From: Archaeoglobales archaeon
GTDB lineage: Archaea > Halobacteriota > Archaeoglobi > Archaeoglobales > Archaeoglobaceae
Length of the DNA stretch: 24,116 nucleotides
NCBI GenBank assembly: GCA_003662985.1
Contig: QMZD01000002.1
Span: 1-24,116 of the forward strand
Direction: 5' to 3'
This document shows, piece after piece, positions 1 through 7,900 of this stretch. The notes under the pieces are model-generated. The model worked only from the letters and a program-made list of their open reading frames with translations, was not told where the DNA came from and did not search any database. The translations under genes were made by a program, and so were the position numbers. The first letter of the stretch is position 1. The number at the start of each line of letters is the position of its first letter.

Positions 1-67
1 CAATAGAACAATTCAGCACTCCTAATTCCTAAATCGAATTTATCTTAATCTTAACCTCCAAACTCAA

Positions 68-613
68 CTACTCTCCAGCCAACCGATCGTAAATAAGTCT
101 GCCATTGACAATTCTTGCTTCCTTCGAGATTTTATGCTCAACCTTCCGATCGTTAAGGATGTGAATGACTTTCCATCCTTTCATAGCCAGGTAATCCGAG
201 ATAAACTTCCTATGACACCTCCAATAAAGCTTTTCGGCGCACATTATGGCAGAGGGTCTCAAAACTGCGATTTCTTGAAGTTCTTCGATCGCCGTTTTGA
301 ATTCTTCGGTAAGCATGTAGTCAGCGTAATTCCTGAAGCCCTCACTTTTTATTGCCTTGTTGGGAGAATCATCCATTATCTTCTTCCTGTAACCCCCTAA
401 AGTGGGAAACCAGTAATACTCGATTCCCGATTCTGAAAGAATCTGCCTGAGATACTCCCCTTTGAAGTGGGGAAATTTCGAGGTTGGAAACCTCCTAACA
501 TCTATCAGGATTTCAATCTCGTTTCTGATAAGCAGTTCAACAAATTCCTCTGCCTTTCTGTTGGAGTGGCCGATCGTGAATATTCTTTTTATTTCTTTTC
601 CCTCTGCCTCCAT
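68..613 (-). CDS. DUF488 family protein
   Basis: A 181-residue protein of the DUF488 family (PF04343), whose biochemical role is not established. The family signature is complete: an N-terminal IFTIGHSNR strand-loop (residues about 11-19), IDVRRFPTSKFPHF (about 37-50), GIEYYWFPTLGG (about 63-74), and the C-terminal AIMCAEKLYWRCHR segment (about 122-135) with two conserved cysteines and IS after it. Length is normal for the family and the frame is intact. The start at 613 is the first ATG before the TIGHS strand. It has no clear Shine-Dalgarno, but two TATA-like boxes lie just upstream. The gene follows the PGF-CTERM gene by 60 nt in the same direction, so it may be read through from that operon or from its own promoter. 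A degenerate copy of this gene lies at 9374-9489, behind the other giant gene. Family assignment is firm; function is unknown. Confidence 0.93.
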   Translation of the reverse strand: MEAEGKEIKRIFTIGHSNRKAEEFVELLIRNEIEILIDVRRFPTSKFPHFKGEYLRQILSESGIEYYWFPTLGGYRKKIMDDSPNKAIKSEGFRNYADYMLTEEFKTAIEELQEIAVLRPSAIMCAEKLYWRCHRKFISDYLAMKGWKVIHILNDRKVEHKISKEARIVNGRLIYDRLAGE

Positions 614-637
614 CTAATTTATCTTTTTAGTCCTAGG

Positions 638-661
638 TTTAAAATTTCCTTTTAAAATTTC
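638..661 (-). promoter_or_regulatory. Candidate promoter of the DUF488 gene, duplicated TATA-like box
   Basis: Read on the minus strand, the 11-mer GAAATTTTAAA occurs twice, at 651-661 and 638-648, with a 13-nt period. Each copy looks like an archaeal BRE plus TATA element (purine-A run followed by TTTTAAA). Initiation about 25 nt downstream of the first box would fall near 627. From the second box it would fall at or very near the DUF488 ATG, giving a nearly leaderless message, which fits the lack of a strong ribosome site. This is inferred from base pattern only. Confidence 0.4.
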
Positions 662-673
662 AGTTGGTTCTAG

Positions 674-1987
674 TTATCTTGTTCTTCTCAAGGGTATTGC
701 CACTAACATCACCAATGCCACTAAAATTCCCGTCAGAGCGGTGAGAGATTCAAAACCCGGAATCCTCGGAACTGATTCCGGTTGCTCAGTGGATGTTGAG
801 ATTGGAGTTGGAGTTGTTGGAGTTGGAGTTTGCAGGACTGGCTTTTCTGGTTGGATACTTTTTGCTGCTAAGACATAGATTCCGCTTTTATTAGACATAA
901 AACTTAAAGCAATTTCAGAATCACTTGTATTGTAGTAATCAGACGTCCTTTCAATTGTTTCCTCACCTAACCGATAAAAGGCAAGGGTTGATACATTAAT
1001 TTGCTTGGATAATTCTTTAATTTCTTCATCGGATAGATTTGATTCCATATAAATGTACCCGGCCTCGGTATAGACATCAGGTATTACCGTTGCATATATC
1101 GAATCGCTAAGCATGACCAATCCTTCAGGCAACGAATTCAATCTCACGATTGACAACTGAAATTCCTCGCCAGAAACGTTGAGGTTTTTAAGAGAATAGA
1201 GAGATCCATGAGATGCCTGATCTCGGATAAAAACTCCCTTCTCTGCGATACTCCCAGAAACTATGAATCCGTATTCGGAAAAAGTGGAAAGAAACGCACT
1301 ATCTTCGCTATCTTCTCCATCTCCTCTATCTTCTCTTCCTACAAACACTACATCTTTTACTCTATTTGCCATACCACCGGAAAGCTTAACACCTTTCTGA
1401 AATCCTTGGAGGATGAGGTTGGAGAGCAAGATTTTTCTTGAGGCCGAAACTTCAATTCCCACTTCATCTCCCTCCAGAAAGCTGTCCTTGAGCTTTATAG
1501 AGGTGGAATGTTCCACCGTTACACCTACTGCACATCCTTTGATTTCCAACCTTTGAAGGGTAATATTCATACTTTCGGTTATCTTTATGGCTTCCATATT
1601 GTCTTGGAAGACGCAGTTCTTAACATCCAAATCACCAGAATATAAAATCTCCAGCCCCGTTGATCCGTTGATGATGCGCATACCTTCAATCACAACATTC
1701 GGCGTAGAGATAACCTGAATTGTAGGAAGCAATCGGATTTTAGGCTCAAGAGTTGTTTTCTCACCTCCTACAATATTTACAGACTTTTCTATCTTCAAAT
1801 TCTCACGATAAGTTCCCGGAGCTATCAAAATCGTATCTCCCTCTTTCGAGGCGTTGATTGCATCCTGAATGTTGGAAAAATCACATTCCTCGCACACTTG
1901 AATTGCGTTTGCGTTAGCAGATGACGCTAACAGAGCAAGTACGAGAAGTATAGAGAATATCACTAGGGCTTTTTTTAAAGATCCCAT
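674..1987 (-). CDS. Secreted NosD-like beta-helix protein with PGF-CTERM anchor
   Basis: A 437-residue surface protein. Residues about 1-27 form a signal peptide (basic MGSLKKA, then a Leu/Ala-rich core ending SANANA). Residues about 28-215 are a right-handed parallel beta-helix of the NosD/PbH1 type, opening with NIQDAINASKEGDTILIAPG and continuing in short rungs such as GMRIINGSTGLEIL. Residues about 235-385 are a beta-rich domain of unknown family ending in SGIYVLAAK. A Pro/Thr linker (PTPTTPTPISTST) leads to PGFESLTALTG, a hydrophobic helix and a terminal RRTR: a PGF-CTERM signal, known to be cut and lipid-anchored by archaeosortase ArtA. Its ATG overlaps the stop of the 2395-residue gene upstream (TAATG), with GGTG at 1996-1999 as ribosome site, so the two are translationally coupled. 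The ligand is unknown. The protein may anchor or cap its unanchored upstream partner (inference). Confidence 0.9.
   Translation of the reverse strand: MGSLKKALVIFSILLVLALLASSANANAIQVCEECDFSNIQDAINASKEGDTILIAPGTYRENLKIEKSVNIVGGEKTTLEPKIRLLPTIQVISTPNVVIEGMRIINGSTGLEILYSGDLDVKNCVFQDNMEAIKITESMNITLQRLEIKGCAVGVTVEHSTSIKLKDSFLEGDEVGIEVSASRKILLSNLILQGFQKGVKLSGGMANRVKDVVFVGREDRGDGEDSEDSAFLSTFSEYGFIVSGSIAEKGVFIRDQASHGSLYSLKNLNVSGEEFQLSIVRLNSLPEGLVMLSDSIYATVIPDVYTEAGYIYMESNLSDEEIKELSKQINVSTLAFYRLGEETIERTSDYYNTSDSEIALSFMSNKSGIYVLAAKSIQPEKPVLQTPTPTTPTPISTSTEQPESVPRIPGFESLTALTGILVALVMLVAIPLRRTR
677..760 (-). other. PGF-CTERM sorting signal (coding)
   Basis: The last 28 codons of the 437-residue protein encode PGFE (P410-G411-F412), a Leu/Val/Ala membrane segment and an Arg-rich tail. 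This tripartite pattern follows a Thr/Pro linker, as is typical for archaeosortase substrates. It is the only such signal among the three surface proteins here. Confidence 0.88.
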
Positions 1988-1999
1988 TACCTTTTCACC
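1985..1999 (-). promoter_or_regulatory. TAATG coupling site with GGTG ribosome site
   Basis: The stop codon TAA of the 2395-residue gene shares its last base with the ATG of the PGF-CTERM gene (TAATG on the minus strand, 1985-1989). GGTG lies 8 nt before that ATG, inside the upstream coding sequence, and matches the archaeal anti-Shine-Dalgarno. This supports the chosen start and translational coupling. Confidence 0.75.
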
Positions 2000-4900
2000 A
2001 CCTTGATCTCAATATGACCGCTTATCTCCTGTCTCACGGATTTGGAGTTACTTCTCGAACTGCATGAGTAAGAGCGAGTGGAGGAGAAGTCTCTACTGCT
2101 TTCATGATGATAATCTCCCACAACCTCCTGCCATCTATCTTTACCTGTTTTTTTGAGAATTAGGAGACCTGGTTTCACTTCGTAGTAGGGTACGGAGACT
2201 CTCTGCTTCTCAGCATAACCGGGATAAGAGCAACTAGCACCATCTCGAGGATTTGTTCCTGTATCACCATCATAAATGCAAACGTCGACAAAAGTGCTCG
2301 TTCCTTCTCCGAGAGATGAAGTAGAAACGTCTGTTTCAGTTCCTTTCATCAAAAATACTGGCCACTGAATGGGATCTATTGCCAACACCAAGTCTCCGTT
2401 ACTAGTCTCCCACAAGAGCCAAGTTCTTTCATTGGAGACTCTCGATGAAAGGGAAGTATCCTCTACCTTCACATGGCTACTCCCAGAGATACCACTGTTG
2501 CCACTGCAGCCATCGGTGTAACTTCCGCTATGAGTTCTAGAGTAGCTACTCTGGTATTTGTAAGCGTAACTGGCTGTAATTCTCTCTTTTCCTGTGCTTT
2601 CCTTCCAGTAAGTTTTTGATGTGAAGTGGATGGAAGAACGTGCAGACATCGTCCACTCCGCATCAGACGAGCCTGAATCCGCTGAATTGTAACATTCCTC
2701 CCCTATAGGACAGCAGAGATGCGGACAGTTCGATGTGGCAGAGGTTGTTCCGGATTCCTGATATAGAGAATTTCTTGTCCACGTGATGAACAGGACGAAC
2801 TCTTTTTCCTTAACCTCGATGAAAGCCTCATCCCTCGGAGCTTCTGTATATCCAAGTCCTTGATATACTGCTGGTATCTTTACCAAACCTTCTTTCTTGC
2901 CTGCAACGAATTTAATTGTCGCTCTACCATTTTCACCGGTTATCGGGTTGTTGTGAGCATCAATAATGCCTAAAGGGAATACCTTTCCATCTAACAAAGC
3001 AAACTTCTCTATCAAGATCATCTTGTCAGCTAGGGGTGTCCTCTTACCGCCCAGCTCCTCTTTGTAGACGAAAATATGCAAGAGTGTTTGTTGTTTTGGT
3101 AGTAATTCGTCCTTCTCGGGCTTTATCTCAATTCCAATTCCTGCTATCTTAACCATCGCTAATCTGTGGATTTTCTTGCCACCTCTCGCCTTTGCAAACA
3201 CTTCTATCTTATCCACACCAGCTCTAACGCCTTTGGATTGCATGAGGAAGTATTCTGCCTTAGCGACTCCTAAAGCGTCGGTTGTCGAGAAAACGTAACC
3301 GTAATCGCCCTTCCCCTCCGCTTTAACATAACCTCGATCGGTGACCTCTTTGAAGTAAACCTTCGCTCCTTCGATAGCTTTACCTCTGCAGTCCCTTACA
3401 ACTGCTTTGATTACCACTTTATCCTTTCCTTCCTCGAATGTGAGAGTTTCAGGATTAAGTGTTAAAAGCAAAGAGGGATCTCTTGGCGGTTTAGGATTGT
3501 TAACCTCCCACGTTTCGATGATCGATTTCAAATCACCCTGTGAGTTAATCAGATCATTTAAAATTGAGATATCATCACCTCTAGCTGTAACACCACTCAC
3601 CCTAACGACATTATCTACATCGAGAAGCACAAGATTCATCAGGTTCGTGTCTCCAAGCATAACGTAGTTGAATCGAAGGATGTATTCTGCATTAACCATC
3701 TGTCGAATTCTTGATAGATCTGCTTCATCAGGATTCTCGGCCAAGAAATTCTCTTGCTCGAGCAGAGCACTCTTCACATCAACATCACTCGTTATAATCA
3801 CTCCCGGAGACTTCGCCTGAATAAGCTCCTTAACCTTAATTGAGAAATATCTTTTGAGGGTTTCGGGAGTGTCGCCGGGATAGGTTTGCAGCAATTTTTC
3901 AACCGCCTCATCTCCCAGTTCTACAAAGAGGTATACTTTTGGTTTTGAACATCCCTCTTCCCCTTGGAACAAATCTGCATTTAGTATGCAGTTTCCTTCG
4001 CTTTCACTTAAGTTTAAGACTGAAGTGCCCTGAAGGTTAAGGCTAAAGGATGTTACACCGATGTCAGCAAGATCAATCTCTCCTGTGTAGCGAAGTGGGA
4101 GATTTCTTGTCCTATTTTCGCATCCAAGAGCTAGTTTAACCATAGGGATGTAGTATATCTTTCCATCGCTCGTATAGGCTTCGCCAGCAAGATAGTATTT
4201 ACTTGGAGAAGCTGTTATTGAATAACCAAAGTGGTTTCCTTTAAATTCAAACTCATTAGTTTCGAGGGTATAGGAGTCAATAAGTCTTATTCTGCTTAGG
4301 ACGAAGGGAGAGGTGTCGTTGTCCGTTGCATTTCTTAGATACGTTCCTTTTATTGTTGATATGCCACAAACCTCAAATGTCTGGATGTCCTCTGCAACCA
4401 GCACCCCATCATCGTTGAAAAGGTTGCTTCTTAGGATGTAAGTGCCCTCTTTCCAATTACTGTTTATAAATTCTTCAAAAGCTATGAAGTAATCAGATTC
4501 TATGGGTTTGTATCGCTTACCTTCAGCCTTTTCAGAGAGCGTTGGTAGATGTACGACATTGCTTTCGGGATCCTCCATTGATGACAAAAGTGTCCCGTTT
4601 TGAGTTGAGTTTCCCGTGAGCATGTGTTCTATTATGACTTCCTGTCCATTGCTGAAGATTTCTCTGTTTATGTAGAGCTTTACTGAGGTTTGATTATTGT
4701 AGTAAAGCTTGTCCGTGGAGAGTGAGACCGTATTGAATCCATCTGCTAATCCATCTGCTAATCCATCTGCTATCTTGCCAACCAAAATGTAGGTTCCTGC
4801 TGAAAAGCTGTTGTTGAATTTAATCGAAGATGGCAAACGCCCATAGTAGTTCGTTCTTAAGTAGTATGAATCTATCGGTTTTTTGGTTTCACTCCAGTCT

Positions 4901-7900
4901 GGATAGTAGAGTTTTTTGCCATCCGGGGTTAGAAGGTAGATGTATGCTTTGTAATCTTTGCTTCCATTTCCGTTGATGATTCCGTCTATCTTTAGGTAAG
5001 TTGTCATGGTTTCGTTTTCAGAAATGGAGTTGTCTGAGGTGAATGCCTTTATCTGTGGGAAGCTGAAGGGGAGTGATGGAATTAGGGAGACATTTTTGAT
5101 TTCCCACTGCCTTGTTCCTCTATCCCATGCATTCTCCGAGACGAATGAAATTATGTTTTCCACATCTGGAGTGATGTTTTCCAAGATAGGAATTTCGTAG
5201 GTTTGGTAATTTGAATTTAGTTGGATGGTTGTAACAAGGTTTCCCGAAAGGTTGTTATAGCTCTGGATTCCGTTTCTATGGAATTTGTTGAGGTAGATGT
5301 CTATTTTACCTCCACCCTTTGCTTCAAAGGTCAAGGTATAATCCGTTTTCCTTCCAAAGAAGGAGAAGGCCACGTCATCTGTAAACGAGGTCATAGTTGT
5401 GTTCAATTTAAGCAATTCACCTAAGGTGAGAGGTATTATTTTGAACTTTACCTCTCCATTTCCTTTTATTGCATAGTAATCCTCTCCATTGACCATTATT
5501 CTGTGCTCTCCAAGAGATAACCTTTCGATTTCTACAGTTCCTGCGGTTGCATAAGGCTTCAATGAGATGGCAGTAGGTGAGGAATTATCTACGATATAGG
5601 AAGCTCTTCTCAAAGGATATTGAGAGGTAAAGGCTAGGGTTAGGGATCTTTCGGTATAGGATTTGCTTTTAGGAGTGATTTCAATGCTAAACTGGGGTTC
5701 TTTAACCTCCTCTAAAACTGGGATTCCTCCAGCCCCTGTTCCAGCGGTTCCTCCACCTCCAGTAGTCCCAGAAATAACGTTTATTGAGAAGTTAACTACC
5801 GTGAAGTTGAGATTTCCGGCCGTATCGTTTACGTAGACAATTAACGTGTAATCTCCGTTTGATAAACCTGTTATCGTTGTGTTTGGAGTGAAGGTTACGT
5901 TTGACGCCGAGTTTAAAGAGTACCACCATCCGTCTATATCTGGATCGGGTGAGTGAACTTTTAGATAAACGTAGTTCGCTGAATAGGTCTTGCCTTCTTC
6001 AGGTGAAATTACACCGATGAATGGAGCTGTATAGTCTGGGGTGACGTTTGTGAGGGGTAGATAGTCACCGCCAGCTATGTTTCCGCTTGAGTTGTAGGGC
6101 AGAAGCGTATCTCCTAAACCATCTCCTCCAGCCGTGTCAGCTCCCGTATAATCATGCCAGTAGTTCCCTCCCAAATATGAGCCATTGATTATGTTCGTGC
6201 CTGGAGTTTTCGAGATGTTCCAGAAGTTGTTGCCGTTATCGTAGGCGTTTATGGAGTTGTTGAAGTAGTTATTGTAGATTAGGTTGCTGTTTGAGGAAGA
6301 GAGGTAGATTCCGTATCTCTGACCTCCAATCCAGATTCCTTGCTGCGGGTTCGCTAGGCGAAGGATGTGATTCGTTTGAATCGTGTTCGAATTTGAGTTT
6401 GAAAAGTGGAATCCATATCCGCCCTGGCATGGATTGGTTGTTGGAGGGAGATAGAAGCTCGGCCCATTGTCCGTTATGTTTGAATCTAGAATCGTGTTGT
6501 CGCTAGATTCGTCGAGTTTTATTCCGTAGCACCAGTTCTTTTCCACCTTGGTGTTTTCGATGGTAGTATTTTCAGATCCCCCGAGATACAAGCCTGAACC
6601 GTAATTGGAGTTGCCATTATCAGAGAAATCTGAGTTAGTGATTGTGACATTGCTGGAATAGTAAATCGCCAGTCCTGTAAGGTAATTGGTAAAAGCGTTT
6701 GTTGAATCAATGGTAGAATCAGAAGTGTTGTAAAGGATTATCCCATGTGAGTTTGAGAATAAGCCGATGTTTCTGACTATCACATTTTTGCAGTTAATGC
6801 AAGCGAAAAATCCTATCGGTGGTTGAGCAGATTGGTCGAATATTGCATTAGAGGCGTTTTTGATGTAGTAAATTGCACCACCGCTGACGTTGTTTGACGT
6901 ATCTATGTCAAAATCGAAGTCCCGGAATTGGGGAGTAGTGTAAACTTCCCCTGGGTCAAAATAGAAATCGTAGGTGTTACCGAGCATTCTATTCTCTCTG
7001 AGCGTTAAGTTGGTTGAATAGGTGTAAGGAGATGATGAGTCGATTTTGATTCCCGCATACTTGAATTTTACAGTGTTGTTGTAGATTAGGCAGTCGCTCG
7101 CATGGTTTATTTTTATTCCTGCATCTTCATCTTGGACAGGTGTATCCCCTACAATCAGGTTGTTTTGTATAACGCAGCCTCCCGAGTCAAACCTTATCCC
7201 TCCATAGCCCGAGAATGTGTTGTTGGAAACAGTATTTCCCTCAGCATATCTCTTTATCCACACTGCCGGCATAGAAGATGTAAAATTCTTCACGAATGTG
7301 TTGTCATAGATCAAATTGTTACCAGCGTTTCTATAACTCAAACCTTCAATTGTTATGTAGCTGTTGTAAGTTCCCTCTGCAAAAGTATTGAGAGTTATGT
7401 TGTTGTAACTTGAACCCTCAATTCGGAGTTGAGATGCTATGAAGGTGTTCTCTGCTATCAGATTTCTATCTGAACCATGTAGATAGCCCTTTACGAGGAA
7501 TATTCCGCTTCCATTGAATGTATTGTTCCTTATGATGTTATCTGTCGACTCATGATCGGTTATCTGGATACAACTCATACCGGAAACCAGATAGGTTGTA
7601 TATCCCACCTTTATACCAGCCTCAGGTATTGAGCCGAGAGGGCATGGGCCAGGATAGGCTGAATTGTTGATGTAGAAACCTTGAACAACGTTACCATTGG
7701 AGGCGAGGGTGAAACCACTACCTTTCTGGTTGGCATCTATGACGGGATTACCAATCCCCGTTATGTTCAGGGTTTTATTTACAAAAACGTTCTCAACGTA
7801 GGTTCCATTACAAACGATAATCGTGTCTCCATCCATCGAAACATTTACAGCATCCTGAACTTTAGTGAAATTTGCCGGGCAGTCAGCCAGATCATCATCA

